This document shows positions 8,805-18,362 of a stretch of DNA of 64,000 nucleotides, piece after piece. Both the position numbers and the translations under genes were made by a program. The stretch's first letter is position 1. Each line of letters begins with the position of its first letter. The notes under the pieces are model-generated. The model was given only the letters and a program-made list of their open reading frames with translations. It was not told the DNA's origin and made no database searches. This DNA is from Gemmatimonadaceae bacterium. Lineage in GTDB: Bacteria > Gemmatimonadota > Gemmatimonadetes > Gemmatimonadales > Gemmatimonadaceae. The stretch spans positions 1 to 64,000 of the forward strand of contig JABAQJ010000011.1 of assembly GCA_019186945.1 (NCBI GenBank), in the 5' to 3' direction.

Positions 8805-9443
8805 GTGCATCGATCGAATCTCCCAGCACTCCAGGCCCTGCAGCGCCTGAGGGACGGCAATGCCCGTTTCGTGGCAGGCACGAGCGGTGTCTCCGCGTAC
8901 TCGAGTCCGACCCGTCGCACCGAAACGGGCGCCAACCAGCGCCCGTATGCGATCTTGCTGGGGTGCTCCGACTCGCGGGTACCAGCCGAGATCGTCTTCG
9001 ACCAGGGTGTGGGCGATCTTTTCGTGATCCGCGTGGCCGGCAATATCGTCGCCCCGTCGCAGATCGGGAGCGTCGAGTTTGCCGCGGCAGCCTTCGACAC
9101 ACGACTCGTCGTCGTGCTCGGCCATACGCAGTGTGGGGCCATTCATGCGACAATCGATGAACTCATGGGCACAGCCGAGGCTCAGTCGCGGAATCTCCGC
9201 TCGATCGTCAATCGCGTTCGCCCATCGGTCGAAACGCTCATGGCGACAGATCTCCGGAACGATCGTGAGGAGCTGGTTCGTCATGCGGTGCGCGCCAACG
9301 TACGGGCCTCGGTGAGCCACCTGTGTCACGGATCCGACCTGATCGAGCAGCTGATCGAAGAGGACGGACTGCTGGTCGTCGGCGCCGAGTACTCGCTGGA
9401 GACCGGCGTCGTCGACTTTTTCGACGGCGTCGACGGCATGTAG
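8805..9443 (+). CDS. Beta-class carbonic anhydrase
   Basis: It interconverts CO2 and bicarbonate. The zinc site of beta carbonic anhydrases is visible: Cys with its Asp-Arg dyad in GCSDSRVP, and the His-x2-Cys pair in GHTQCGA. The 212-aa length is typical. The start is a GTG 12 bases after the kinase stop codon, so the gene is probably read from the kinase transcript. No signal peptide is seen, so it is expected in the cytoplasm. It converges on the acetoacetate-CoA ligase gene. Confidence 0.93.
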   Translation: MHRSNLPALQALQRLRDGNARFVAGTSGVSAYSSPTRRTETGANQRPYAILLGCSDSRVPAEIVFDQGVGDLFVIRVAGNIVAPSQIGSVEFAAAAFDTRLVVVLGHTQCGAIHATIDELMGTAEAQSRNLRSIVNRVRPSVETLMATDLRNDREELVRHAVRANVRASVSHLCHGSDLIEQLIEEDGLLVVGAEYSLETGVVDFFDGVDGM

Positions 9444-9501
9444 CGACGAAGACAAGGAACCCGTCGCCGGTCGACGACGGTACCACGCTCGTTCTACCTG
9501 T

Positions 9502-11598
9502 TCAGTCCCTTGGCGACAGCTCGGGAAGGTTCGCGAACAGCGCGAGCGCGTCGGGGTTCGCCAGCGCGTCGATGTTTGCGACAGGGCGTCCATGGATCAC
9601 CTCGCGAACTGCAAGCTCGGTGATTTTCCCGCTGATGGTGCGCGGTATGTCCGCGACCTGGACGATCACCTTCGGGACATGGTGGGGGCTGGCGTTTTCG
9701 CGTATCCGGGCGCGGATGCGGGCGCGCATGGCGTCGTCCAGCGTTAGGCCAGAACGCAGTCGGACGAACAGCACGACACGGACGTCGCGATCGGTCGCCG
9801 TGGCGATGTCCTGACCAACCACGAGACTTTCCACGATCTCCGGAAGCTGTTCAACCTGCCGGTAGATCTCCGCGGTGCCGATGCGGACGCCGCTGGGATT
9901 GAGCGTCGCATCGCTGCGACCGGTGATGATCAGACCGCCATGGGTCGTGATTTCGGCCCAGTCCCCGTGCTGCCACGCTCCCGGGAAACGGTCGAAGTAC
10001 GCGGCGCGATAGGCCCTCCCGCCGGGATCGTTCCAGAACGCGATCGGCATACTCGGGAACGGTCGCGTGCACACCAACTCCCCCGGGACGCCCCATACCG
10101 GCTTCCCGTCCGCGTCGAAGACGTCCACGGCCATCCCCAGCCCGCGAACTTGCAGCTCGCCGCGCCAGACCGCACCGGCTGGGTTGCCCAAGGCGAAACA
10201 GGATACGATGTCCGTGCCGCCGCTGATACTGCTCAGACAAACGTCGTTCGACACGTCACGATAGACGTAGTCGAAGCTGGACGGCGCCAGCGGACTGCCC
10301 GTCGACAGTATGGTACGTAAGGCGCCGATGTCGTGCGTCCGACAAGGCGAGAGACCCTCCTTCTCCGACAGCGCGAGGTACTTCGCGCTCGTTCCGAACA
10401 CGTTCACGCGCTCTGCCTCCGCCATCTCCCACAGGATGTCCGGAGCAACCGATCCCCTGCGACGACTGCGTGGCCCAGGAACGAGCGGGGCGCCGTCGTA
10501 CAGTACGATCGTAGCGTCGCTGGCAAGCACGCTGACGAGCCAGTTCCACATCATCCAGCCGCACGTCGTGAAATAGAAAACGCGGTCGCCTCCGGCGATG
10601 TCCGTGTGCAGGCGGTGTTCCTTCAGATGCTGGAGCAACGTGCCGCCAGCTCCATGCACCATGCACTTTGGCAGCCCGGTCGTGCCTGACGAGTACAGGA
10701 TATAGACCGGGTGATCGAATGGCAGTCGGGTGAACGCGAGCGGCGGCGAATCGGCGTGCAACCAGTCCCCCCACCAACGGCCGATTCTCGGAATTGGCTC
10801 CGTACCGCTCGATCGGTCTGGCTCTTCTCCACGAGACGGTCCGCCGCGAACGTACGGGACGACCACGACGCGACCGATACCCGGCAACGCCTCCACGATG
10901 TCGTGCAATCGCGTCCGGAGGTCGATTTCCTTGTCCGCGTACCTGTACCCGTCAGCTGCGAACAACACCTTTGGCTCGATCTGTCCGAAGCGGTCGACGA
11001 CGCCACGGACGCCGAAATCCGGTGAGCAGGACGACCAGATCGCCCCCAAGCTGACAGTCGCCAGCATGGCGATCACAGCCTCCGGGATGTTGGGAAGATA
11101 TCCCGCCACCCGGTCCCCCACGCCCACGCCCTCGCGCCGCAAGGCAGACGCCACTCGTGCGACCTGCCCGTAGAGTTCGCCGTACGTCAACGTGCGATAG
11201 CGACCCTCCTCGTTCCAGGCAACGATCGCCTCGCGATCGTCCGACCGGCGCATCAGGTTCTCCGCGAAGTTGAGCCTTGCTCCCGCGAACCAACGCGGTC
11301 CCAGTTCGGGGTCAGGTGGCGCCATTCTATCCAGCCCGACCACGACGTCCTGCCAGGGATCGCCGGCAGGCACGGAGGGTGTGGAAATCACTCCGCACGA
11401 TCGCCAGATCTCTGTCCAGAACGCTGCCGGCTCGGCGACGGACCATCGCCACAACGTCTCGTAGTCGAGCGAACCTCGTTCGTCCACCGAATGGACGACA
11501 CCCGCCGCCTGCAGCCGCCGGGCCAGGGCCAGGATCTGCGTGCGTGACACGCGCTCTGCCGATGGCGTCCAGAGCGGACGTTCCGCCGTGATCGTCAC
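9502..11598 (-). CDS. Acetoacetate-CoA ligase
   Basis: This 698-aa ANL-superfamily enzyme activates acetoacetate to acetoacetyl-CoA with ATP. The AMP-binding core motif YSSGTTGLPKCMVHG, the GRSDATLNPSGVRIG hinge and the C-terminal catalytic lysine region TISGKITE are all present. Its length and the N-terminal region with FWTEIWRSCGV match acetoacetyl-CoA synthetases rather than acetyl-CoA synthetase. The start appears to be GTG at 11598. Acetoacetate is an end product of the homogentisate route, whose first enzymes are encoded 3 kb away, so a shared role is plausible. The gene stands alone on its strand between a convergent neighbour and the FKBP gene. Confidence 0.92.
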   Translation of the reverse strand: MTITAERPLWTPSAERVSRTQILALARRLQAAGVVHSVDERGSLDYETLWRWSVAEPAAFWTEIWRSCGVISTPSVPAGDPWQDVVVGLDRMAPPDPELGPRWFAGARLNFAENLMRRSDDREAIVAWNEEGRYRTLTYGELYGQVARVASALRREGVGVGDRVAGYLPNIPEAVIAMLATVSLGAIWSSCSPDFGVRGVVDRFGQIEPKVLFAADGYRYADKEIDLRTRLHDIVEALPGIGRVVVVPYVRGGPSRGEEPDRSSGTEPIPRIGRWWGDWLHADSPPLAFTRLPFDHPVYILYSSGTTGLPKCMVHGAGGTLLQHLKEHRLHTDIAGGDRVFYFTTCGWMMWNWLVSVLASDATIVLYDGAPLVPGPRSRRRGSVAPDILWEMAEAERVNVFGTSAKYLALSEKEGLSPCRTHDIGALRTILSTGSPLAPSSFDYVYRDVSNDVCLSSISGGTDIVSCFALGNPAGAVWRGELQVRGLGMAVDVFDADGKPVWGVPGELVCTRPFPSMPIAFWNDPGGRAYRAAYFDRFPGAWQHGDWAEITTHGGLIITGRSDATLNPSGVRIGTAEIYRQVEQLPEIVESLVVGQDIATATDRDVRVVLFVRLRSGLTLDDAMRARIRARIRENASPHHVPKVIVQVADIPRTISGKITELAVREVIHGRPVANIDALANPDALALFANLPELSPRD

Positions 11599-11634
11599 TC
11601 TGACCCTTGAGTTGCGTAGCCGGACCGGCGCCGG

Positions 11635-12126
11635 CTACCGGAGACCGGTGAGTTCCACGTCGAAGACAAGATTGGCGTACGGCGGAATCGGCCCCGATCC
11701 GCTCGCGCCATATGCAAGCGACGACGGGATTACCAGGCGCCGCTTACCGCCGACCTTGAGCCCCAGCAATCCCGACTGCCAGCCCGGAATCAGACCCGAC
11801 AGCTGATACGTGAGGACTGCGCCGCCAACGTTCGTGTCGAACATCGTACCGTTGGCGAGCCACCCGGAGTAGAACGCGAGAATGGTGGACGACGACACGA
11901 CGGGCCCCGCTCCATTCCCGGCCTGCAGATCCTTGATGTATACGCCGGACGGCAGCTTCGTCATCGTCGAGAGGTCGACACCGAGCGAGGCCGCGAACGT
12001 CTGACTCTCCAGCGGAGTCTCTCTCGCATCCGTGCTGCTATCCGAGCAGCCGACGATGCCTACCGCCAGCAGCAACACCAGCACGATGCGCAGCATTGGC
12101 GGACGTCGAATTCCGTTCATGATCAC
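11635..12126 (-). CDS. FKBP-type peptidyl-prolyl isomerase, lipoprotein
   Basis: A signal peptide ends in the lipobox VGC, predicting a lipid-anchored periplasmic protein. The following 110 residues are a single FKBP domain with the conserved FDTN, GWQSGLLGLKVGGKRRLVIP and AYG segments, so cis-trans proline isomerisation and chaperone activity are expected. It is 163 aa from the ATG at 12126. An internal ATG at residue 11 would give a shorter, equally good signal peptide. The start overlaps the stop of the hydroxy-acid dehydrogenase gene by four bases (ATGA), indicating translational coupling. Confidence 0.9.
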   Translation of the reverse strand: MIMNGIRRPPMLRIVLVLLLAVGIVGCSDSSTDARETPLESQTFAASLGVDLSTMTKLPSGVYIKDLQAGNGAGPVVSSSTILAFYSGWLANGTMFDTNVGGAVLTYQLSGLIPGWQSGLLGLKVGGKRRLVIPSSLAYGASGSGPIPPYANLVFDVELTGLR

Positions 12127-13223
12127 TCCTTGACGAGCAGGTCACTGGTGACGTCGGCGACCGTACGGCACCCTGCCAACGCCATCGCCAGATCGACTTC
12201 ATTGTAGAGCATCCGCAGGACATCGTGCACTCCCCTTTCGCCGTCGACCGCGAGCCCCCACAGGACCGGTCGCCCGATCATCACCGCCCGTGCCCCCAGC
12301 CCCAGCGCCTTCAGGACGTGCGTACCGCGACGGATGCCGCCATCCACGTACGCTTCCCCGCGTCCCTTCATCGCGTCGACGATCGCCGGCAGCGCCTGGG
12401 CCGTGGCTACAGACGTATCCAGCTGTCGTCCGCCGTGATTCGAGACGATGACGCCAGCTGCGCCGTGATCGAGGGCGCGCACGGCGTCGTCCGAACGCAC
12501 GATTCCCTTCACCACGACCGGCAGCTTGCACACCGAACGCACCCACTCGATGTCGCGATGGGTCACCGCGGGATCGTGCAGTCCGCGGAAGTGCAGCTCC
12601 AACCCGGAGTGGGTTGCGGTGGCGGGCGGGACGGCACCGGCTGCCGCACCCTCGGCGTTCGCGATCCGAAGACCGCTCGGCAGCGAGAATCCGGCGCGAA
12701 TATCGCGCTCGCGCCGACCGATCACCGGAGCGTCCACAGTCAGCACCACGGCTTGGTATCCGCACGCCGCGACGCGTCGCAGGATATCCGCGGTGACGCC
12801 ACGGTCGCGGTACACGTAGAGCTGAAACCACTGCGTCCCCGCGGCGCTGGCGCGCACGTCCTCGAGCGCCGTCGTCGCCGTCGTACTGACGATCATCGCT
12901 GTCTGCATTCGGTTGGCAGCACGTGCGGTGGCGCACTCGCCATCAGGATGCGCGAGGCGCTGCATCGCGATTGGAGCGATCAGAACCGGGAACGACACCG
13001 GCGCGCCGAGTACCGTCGTTGCGGGCGATCGCTCCGAGACATCCACCATCGTCCGGTACTGGAGGCGCAGCCGATCCCACGCCCGGCGGTTATCGTCGAC
13101 GGTGATCTCGTCGTTGGCTGCGCCTGCCATGTAAGCCCACGCAGACGCGGGAACGCGCGGCTCCGCTGCGCGTTCGAAGTCGTCGAGGTTCAGGAGTTGC
13201 ACGGATGTTGCGGATGTGGGCAT
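12123..13223 (-). CDS. FMN-dependent alpha-hydroxy-acid dehydrogenase (lactate/glycolate type)
   Basis: This is a full FMN-binding TIM-barrel enzyme of about 366 aa that oxidises L-2-hydroxy acids such as lactate or glycolate to keto acids. Family landmarks are APIAMQRLAHPDGE (FMN), QLYVYRDRG, VVVKGIVRSDDA (Lys) and SNHGGRQLD with the catalytic His and substrate-binding Arg. I chose the ATG at 13223, which gives a normal N-terminus; a GTG at 13268 would add 15 unlikely residues. The gene is coupled to the FKBP gene. A lactate permease is encoded at 41153-42763, so lactate is a reasonable but unproven substrate. Confidence 0.9.
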   Translation of the reverse strand: MPTSATSVQLLNLDDFERAAEPRVPASAWAYMAGAANDEITVDDNRRAWDRLRLQYRTMVDVSERSPATTVLGAPVSFPVLIAPIAMQRLAHPDGECATARAANRMQTAMIVSTTATTALEDVRASAAGTQWFQLYVYRDRGVTADILRRVAACGYQAVVLTVDAPVIGRRERDIRAGFSLPSGLRIANAEGAAAGAVPPATATHSGLELHFRGLHDPAVTHRDIEWVRSVCKLPVVVKGIVRSDDAVRALDHGAAGVIVSNHGGRQLDTSVATAQALPAIVDAMKGRGEAYVDGGIRRGTHVLKALGLGARAVMIGRPVLWGLAVDGERGVHDVLRMLYNEVDLAMALAGCRTVADVTSDLLVKE

Positions 13224-13274
13224 GGCATCCCGCTCGCCAGACCACACCGGCGGGCGGGACGCCGTCACGAAGGC

Positions 13275-14879
13275 CTAACGCGTATAGCCGCTCGCGTCTC
13301 TCAGCGCCGGCGTGCAGGTCGGCCAGCTTGTGGGCGATGGGAACCCGCCCGGCCCCCGAGCGCTCTGGCGCGGTCCGGACTCGAAAACGCGACGGTCACG
13401 CGGTACGGTCTGAGGATCCTCGGACGCCAAATATGCCAGCATCGCCGTCAGCGTGGCGTTGTTCCGCAGGTCGTCGAAGACCACCTTGTCGAACGTGTCG
13501 CGGTTCGTGTGCCATGTATACATACCGTAGTTCCAGTCCAGCGCCCCGAGCCCAAAGCCGGGAGCGCCGTAACACGCGAACGACGCGTTGTCGGACCCAC
13601 CACCCGGCGGCGCACCCGGGAAGGAAAACTGCACGAACCGGGCGATATCGGTCGGCACGCTTGCCATCCAGCGCGCAAGAAACCCGGCAGCCCCAACCAG
13701 ACCCGAGGAACCGAGGTTCACCACGCGTCCCGTGCCGTTGTCCTGGTTGAACAACGCCTGGAGACCGTTCACGACCTCGGGATGATCCTGGGCCCAGGCC
13801 CGTGACCCGTTGAGTCCCTGCTCCTCGCCTGACCAGTGCCCCACTACGATGGTTCGCTTCGGATTCGGATAGACCTTCTTCAGGATGCGCATCGCCTCGA
13901 GCATGGTCAGCGTGCCCGTGCCGTTGTCGGTGGCGCCAGATCCGGCGTCCCACGAGTCGAAATGCGCGGACAAGACCACGTACTCGTTCGGCTTCTCGCT
14001 TCCCTTGAGCTCGGCGATCGTGTTGAACACCGGCACTTCGCCCGTCGGCTCCGCTTCCGCACGCAGGCGAATCGTCGGCCCCTGGTTGTTTTCGGCAAGG
14101 CGGAACAGGAGACCATAGTCCTCGCAGGAAAACTCCAACGCCGGCACGACCTGCCGCAGGTCGCCGAACACGCGCCGCGTTCCCCAGCCACCATTATCCC
14201 AACGCGTCGTCAGAACGCCCGCGGCACCGGCCTCCCCCAGTCGCCTACCTAACGATCCAGCCGCAAGGCTGGTGCTGTAGCCGGTGGCAGAGACTCGTCG
14301 CTGCCAGGCCGCCCGGGCCGCCGTTCGCGCTTCTTTCATGCGATCGACGGATTCAGGAGTCGCGTACTGCTGCCAATCGGCATCCGGCCGGCACGTCGGC
14401 TCCGGAAAGGAAACGAGCACGAACTTCCCCTTCGCCTGCGGCAACCACGCGACAAAGGCAGCACTGTCGGTGACCTGCGGCAGGACGACGACTGAACCGG
14501 TAACGTCTTTCCCCATCGTACCGGGACTCCACGCCAGCAGTCCGCCTTCCAGCGTCCGCACCCGCGGAGTCAGCAGGTCGACGTGGGAGATGCCGCGCCG
14601 CCATCCTCGCCACGTTCCATACTGCTCGTTTCGAGCCGGCACGCCCCAGCTCGTGTACATCCGGACCAGCCAGTCGTTGCCGCTCTTCATTCCCGGCGTT
14701 CCCGTCAGACGGGGACCGATCGAATCGAGGAGGCTCTGCGCCAACCGGTAGGTCTGCGAACTGTCCATACCCTCGGCGAAGATGCGGCGGATCGTCTGAT
14801 CCGCTGACGTCCATGACTGCGCACCGGCCGGTGCGACCGCGACGAGCGCGGCGCTCAGGATCACAGGAAAACGACGCAT
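13275..14879 (-). CDS. Exported M28 family zinc peptidase
   Basis: A signal peptide starts at the ATG at 14879 (MRRFPVILSAALVAVAPAGA, cleavage near AQS); longer in-frame starts would bury it. The C-terminal half is an M28 aminopeptidase/carboxypeptidase Q-like domain. The di-zinc ligands appear in the contexts SAHFDSWDAGSGATDNG (His, Asp), SGEEQGLNGSRA (catalytic and metal Glu), QDNGTG (Asp) and YTWHTNRDT (His). The first part contains a protease-associated-type insertion. The 534-aa length suits the family. It probably trims peptides in the periplasm or outside the cell. It sits 51 bases upstream of the hydroxy-acid dehydrogenase on the same strand. Confidence 0.92.
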   Translation of the reverse strand: MRRFPVILSAALVAVAPAGAQSWTSADQTIRRIFAEGMDSSQTYRLAQSLLDSIGPRLTGTPGMKSGNDWLVRMYTSWGVPARNEQYGTWRGWRRGISHVDLLTPRVRTLEGGLLAWSPGTMGKDVTGSVVVLPQVTDSAAFVAWLPQAKGKFVLVSFPEPTCRPDADWQQYATPESVDRMKEARTAARAAWQRRVSATGYSTSLAAGSLGRRLGEAGAAGVLTTRWDNGGWGTRRVFGDLRQVVPALEFSCEDYGLLFRLAENNQGPTIRLRAEAEPTGEVPVFNTIAELKGSEKPNEYVVLSAHFDSWDAGSGATDNGTGTLTMLEAMRILKKVYPNPKRTIVVGHWSGEEQGLNGSRAWAQDHPEVVNGLQALFNQDNGTGRVVNLGSSGLVGAAGFLARWMASVPTDIARFVQFSFPGAPPGGGSDNASFACYGAPGFGLGALDWNYGMYTWHTNRDTFDKVVFDDLRNNATLTAMLAYLASEDPQTVPRDRRVFESGPRQSARGPGGFPSPTSWPTCTPALRDASGYTR

Positions 14880-14974
14880 GGGCACTGTTGGTGAATGAAG
14901 GTGAAACGGCCGACTCCGGCGGCCGAGAGGACAATCTACGCCAGCCACGCCAGGATCGAACACCGACCCTGAAC

Positions 14975-15003
14975 TTTACAAGACAAAGTACTTGTCATAC
15001 TTT
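14975..15003 (+). promoter_or_regulatory. Promoter with palindromic operator in its spacer
   Basis: TTTACA (14975-14980) and TACTTT (14998-15003) are 17 bases apart, and the ATG of the membrane protein follows at 15032. The spacer holds GACAA-AGTAC-TTGTC (14982-14996), an inverted repeat filling almost the whole gap between the two boxes. This AT-rich island stands out from its surroundings. It shares CTTGTC with the PadR operator at 3452-3470, so a PadR-type repressor is a reasonable guess. Confidence 0.5.
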
Positions 15004-15031
15004 TGGGCGGAACTGCCCAAGGGTGGCATCC

Positions 15032-15454
15032 ATGACCGCACTGACACGCTTCTTCTTCCGCGAACGATCCCTCGAACCGACGACAGCGGCACAAACCATC
15101 GCGTGGTGGGAGTCGCGACGTCTCCCCTTCAACATGGCCGTCGGAGCTACCGGTTTGATCACACTCGCCGCAGTGAACCTTCTCGTCGCCCTTCCGCCGC
15201 ACGCGAATATTCTTCCCTGGCAGGCGAATCTCATTGCCCCAGCCGTCTACGGCACTCTGGCGAACATCGCCTATACGAGCGGCTGGATGGCCGAATTAGG
15301 CATTCGCCGGTGGCTTGGCGATGAAGTCGAACCGGCGGGGCCGGCGTTGTTTCGCTACGGCTTCGCGTTCTCGATCGGTTTGACGCTGCTGCCCACTGGC
15401 CTAGCACTCGTCGGCTGGCTTGCCAGGATTTCCAGCGTGTTGTTCTTCGAGTAG
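15032..15454 (+). CDS. Small integral membrane protein of unknown function
   Basis: This 140-aa protein has no family I recognise. Three hydrophobic segments are visible (about residues 35-55, 62-85 and 110-135) after a short cytoplasmic head rich in Arg and Phe. The ATG at 15032 is chosen because it follows GGGTGG at a fair distance and because the promoter and operator end just before it; the frame continues upstream only through that promoter. It stands alone between two genes on the other strand. The operator-like palindrome in its promoter suggests it is switched on under particular conditions. Confidence 0.75.
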   Translation: MTALTRFFFRERSLEPTTAAQTIAWWESRRLPFNMAVGATGLITLAAVNLLVALPPHANILPWQANLIAPAVYGTLANIAYTSGWMAELGIRRWLGDEVEPAGPALFRYGFAFSIGLTLLPTGLALVGWLARISSVLFFE

Positions 15455-15521
15455 ACGGAAGACAGATGGGCGAACGCGACCGACGTAAACACGCCGGTCG
15501 CGTTCGCCATCCACCGGAGCG

Positions 15522-18362
15522 CTACTGGATGTCCGTCTTCTTCGTGTCGGAGTAGATCCCGTTGAAGAAGAACTTGAATGTCCCGTGTGGCTGACCGCGG
15601 AAGAGAATCTCCGGGCCGAACAGGAAGAGCTTTCCCTGTCCTACGTCGGCCTGTGCAATCGCCACACCGCCTTCGAGATATCCCTGACCCCACGCCCATC
15701 CCGACCGCAGTGGTTTGGCTGAATCGTACCACGCCACGGCTTTCACACCGCGGGCAGCGGCGTCTGGCTCCAGACGGAACGTCGGCGATTCATCGAAGAA
15801 CACGTCGGCTTCCTTGCCCATGCCGCTCGCCAATGGCAGCGTATTGTCCACCGCCACGCGAAGCACCGATCCAGGCACATAGAACTTGTCGTGTGGCAGC
15901 TCGCGCTCACCGCCGCCGGGGATCTGCTCCACCAGTTGATTCCTCACGGGGAGGCCAAGGTGTTGCGCAAGATTCGTGGACGTCCCGATCGTGATCACCA
16001 CGCCGCCCTCGTCCATGAACTTCTTGATCTGCGGGATTGTCTTCTCGGCCGTGATCCTGCCTAACCAGGAGCGATACTCGGCCGGCACGCTCTGAGCATC
16101 CGGCTGACGACCGAAGAACGCGGCCATCGGCGATTCACCGCTGCCCCCATCGGCAGCCGGTATCGCTCCGGTGACGAAGACCAACACATCGAACTTCTGC
16201 CGCAGGTTCCCCGCGTCCAGCATCTGGGGGAAGACGACTTCATACGGGAACTCGAACTGCTCGAGAAGCCACTTGGTGTGGCCCGCGGGCATGGATCCGC
16301 CGTACTGATCCCATACGCCGATTCGCTTCGGTGTCACCCTGGCAGCGTCGCCAGCGCTCGCTGCCGTCGCTGCTATGTGCAGATCCAGGTCCTTCGCGGC
16401 CTTGTCGACGATCGCTTTCGTTTCCGGTGTCGCCGCGATGTAATACGAGCCCTGCCCGTACGCACGACCGCCAGCGGTCACAGGGCTCGACAAGCGATAC
16501 ACGGCGGCGCCGGCCTTCAGCGCACGATTGACCGGAATCACCGCATCGTTGGCGGCCGGGTCGAGCAGGTAACCTTTGGCGCCCGCGGCTTCAGCCACCG
16601 TTGCTGCTGGCGGCGTAGCGAGTCCAGGAATCACCTGACAAGGGCAGTCGAAGCCATCCAGGATCCTGTCGAACTTCACGCCCATCTGGAACGCCAGCGT
16701 ATAGCCGGCATTGTCATACGGCGCCTTTGGCGGACCTCCCGGGTAGGCGAAATCGTTCGGATGATCCTGCGGCTCGAACATGTCGAGCACGTGCGGCCGG
16801 AAAGCCTGCGCCGACTTCACCACGTACGAACCAGCTGGATACTGCTTCCCTGCCACCGAAAACGCCTGCGTGGCTCTGTGCACCGTCACATTCACGCGGC
16901 GTAGGGCATTGACGAACTTCGTCGCCGTCCCGAAGTCCGGTTGATCGGACGGAAGGATGTATCCGCGTGGATCCCGCTTCGCCGGATCCCGCAACAAGTC
17001 GAAGTACTTCGCCGGCACGGCTCCGCCAAACGGATTGAGCGCGGCCGACAACCGATCGCGCCCGTTCCCCGTGGCCGCGCCTGCCGCACGGTCCTTCGCT
17101 ACCTGCGCCTGCAAGTCCGCAATCTCCGTTGGCGTGGTCGTCCACGAATCGCGACTCCCACGCTCGATCGAGTTCTTCCCCATGCGGTAGATGTTATAGA
17201 GGAAGTTCTCGCGGTTGCGACTGGCGATGTCAAATACCGCGTAATTCGCGGTCACGGAGTAGTCGATCGATTGCCGGAAATGCCACTTCTGAGGCGCGAT
17301 AGGGAACGGCAAGTCGCCTCGCGGCAGCTGATTGTTGACCACGAGTGGCAGATCCATCGGCGTCGGACCCCCGATGGTCTCCGTCAACAATCCAATCATG
17401 TTGTGGAAATATACGGTCGTTCGCAGACCCCCGTTCCACCACGTCGAATAGCTCGCGCCGGTCCGCATGGTGACCCCGGGCTTCCCTTCCGCCTCGAACC
17501 GCGAGTGCATGGCGGCAGCCACAAGGTCCAGGCTCACCGGGACCAGCGGATCGAAGTGATAGTTGAACGGATCGCGGAACGGCGGCGCGAACATTACGGT
17601 TCCGGCAGGTCCGGTCTGGTGATGGTTGTAGACGATCTGCGGGAACCACTCCAGGTACTGGACGCGCGCAATGTTCTGCGTCTCCGGTTGATTCAGGATA
17701 TAGAAATCGCGGTTGTTGTCGTGGCCGATGAACTTCTGGTATAGCCGCGGAATCTGGGTATTTCGCTTGAGCGTATCCGGTTCCTGCATATACCACCCAG
17801 ACACGAGTTCCATCCCGTCGGGATTGGCATGCACCGCGAGAATGATGTTGTCGCGAAGGATGCGGAGCGTTTCCTCGTCGTTGCGGCTGACGAGCTGATA
17901 CACAGTCTCCATCAGCTGGTGCGCTCCCAATACCTCGGTCGCGTGCAGACCGCCATCGAACCAAACGACTGCTTTGCCTTCCTTCGCCAGAGCGCGTGCC
18001 TCCGCGTCGGTAAGTCCCTCCGCCAGCGCCAGCCGCCGCGAGATGTCCTTGTAGCGGGCGAGCTTTCCGAAGTTCTCCGGCGCAGTGACGATCGCCATCA
18101 GCTGCGGACGCCCTTCGGCGGTCTTGCCGATCTCCTGCACCACCAAGCGGTTGGACTCGCCGTCGATCTTCTTCCAGTATCCCTGCAACTGCGTATACGT
18201 GGACAGGAAGTAGTCGTCGCCGATGTTGTGGCCGAAGAACTCCTTGGGCGACGTGATTCTGCCCTGCGCAAGCAACGGCGGCGCAGCTGCCGCCAGAACC
18301 ACAGCGGCAAGCCACCAGTGGCGCAGGGGGAGTCGAATACCTCTCGATCGTGGAAGCAGCAT
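15522..18362 (-). CDS. Exported M14 family zinc carboxypeptidase-like peptidase
   Basis: A 946-aa protein with a signal peptide from the ATG at 18362 (Arg-rich head, hydrophobic core, cleavage near LLAQ). GAGG upstream supports this start. The catalytic M14 domain occupies about residues 50-400. HATE gives the zinc His and Glu, HANPDGM is the conserved NPDG segment and NHHQTG is the likely third ligand site. The long C-terminal half, with a glutamine-amidotransferase-like fold segment around VFVTGAIP, is shared by large secreted M14 peptidases of this lineage. It probably releases amino acids from peptides outside the cytoplasm. It is divergent from thrB. Confidence 0.9.
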   Translation of the reverse strand: MLLPRSRGIRLPLRHWWLAAVVLAAAAPPLLAQGRITSPKEFFGHNIGDDYFLSTYTQLQGYWKKIDGESNRLVVQEIGKTAEGRPQLMAIVTAPENFGKLARYKDISRRLALAEGLTDAEARALAKEGKAVVWFDGGLHATEVLGAHQLMETVYQLVSRNDEETLRILRDNIILAVHANPDGMELVSGWYMQEPDTLKRNTQIPRLYQKFIGHDNNRDFYILNQPETQNIARVQYLEWFPQIVYNHHQTGPAGTVMFAPPFRDPFNYHFDPLVPVSLDLVAAAMHSRFEAEGKPGVTMRTGASYSTWWNGGLRTTVYFHNMIGLLTETIGGPTPMDLPLVVNNQLPRGDLPFPIAPQKWHFRQSIDYSVTANYAVFDIASRNRENFLYNIYRMGKNSIERGSRDSWTTTPTEIADLQAQVAKDRAAGAATGNGRDRLSAALNPFGGAVPAKYFDLLRDPAKRDPRGYILPSDQPDFGTATKFVNALRRVNVTVHRATQAFSVAGKQYPAGSYVVKSAQAFRPHVLDMFEPQDHPNDFAYPGGPPKAPYDNAGYTLAFQMGVKFDRILDGFDCPCQVIPGLATPPAATVAEAAGAKGYLLDPAANDAVIPVNRALKAGAAVYRLSSPVTAGGRAYGQGSYYIAATPETKAIVDKAAKDLDLHIAATAASAGDAARVTPKRIGVWDQYGGSMPAGHTKWLLEQFEFPYEVVFPQMLDAGNLRQKFDVLVFVTGAIPAADGGSGESPMAAFFGRQPDAQSVPAEYRSWLGRITAEKTIPQIKKFMDEGGVVITIGTSTNLAQHLGLPVRNQLVEQIPGGGERELPHDKFYVPGSVLRVAVDNTLPLASGMGKEADVFFDESPTFRLEPDAAARGVKAVAWYDSAKPLRSGWAWGQGYLEGGVAIAQADVGQGKLFLFGPEILFRGQPHGTFKFFFNGIYSDTKKTDIQ

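Noticed and set aside
9461-9480. Terminator between carbonic anhydrase and acetoacetate-CoA ligase
   Set aside because: CCGTCG...CGACGG gives only a six-base stem with no U-tract; too weak to list.
12225-13805. 526-codon frame opposite the hydroxy-acid dehydrogenase and M28 genes
   Set aside because: It spans the junction of two real genes on the other strand and shows only compositional bias.
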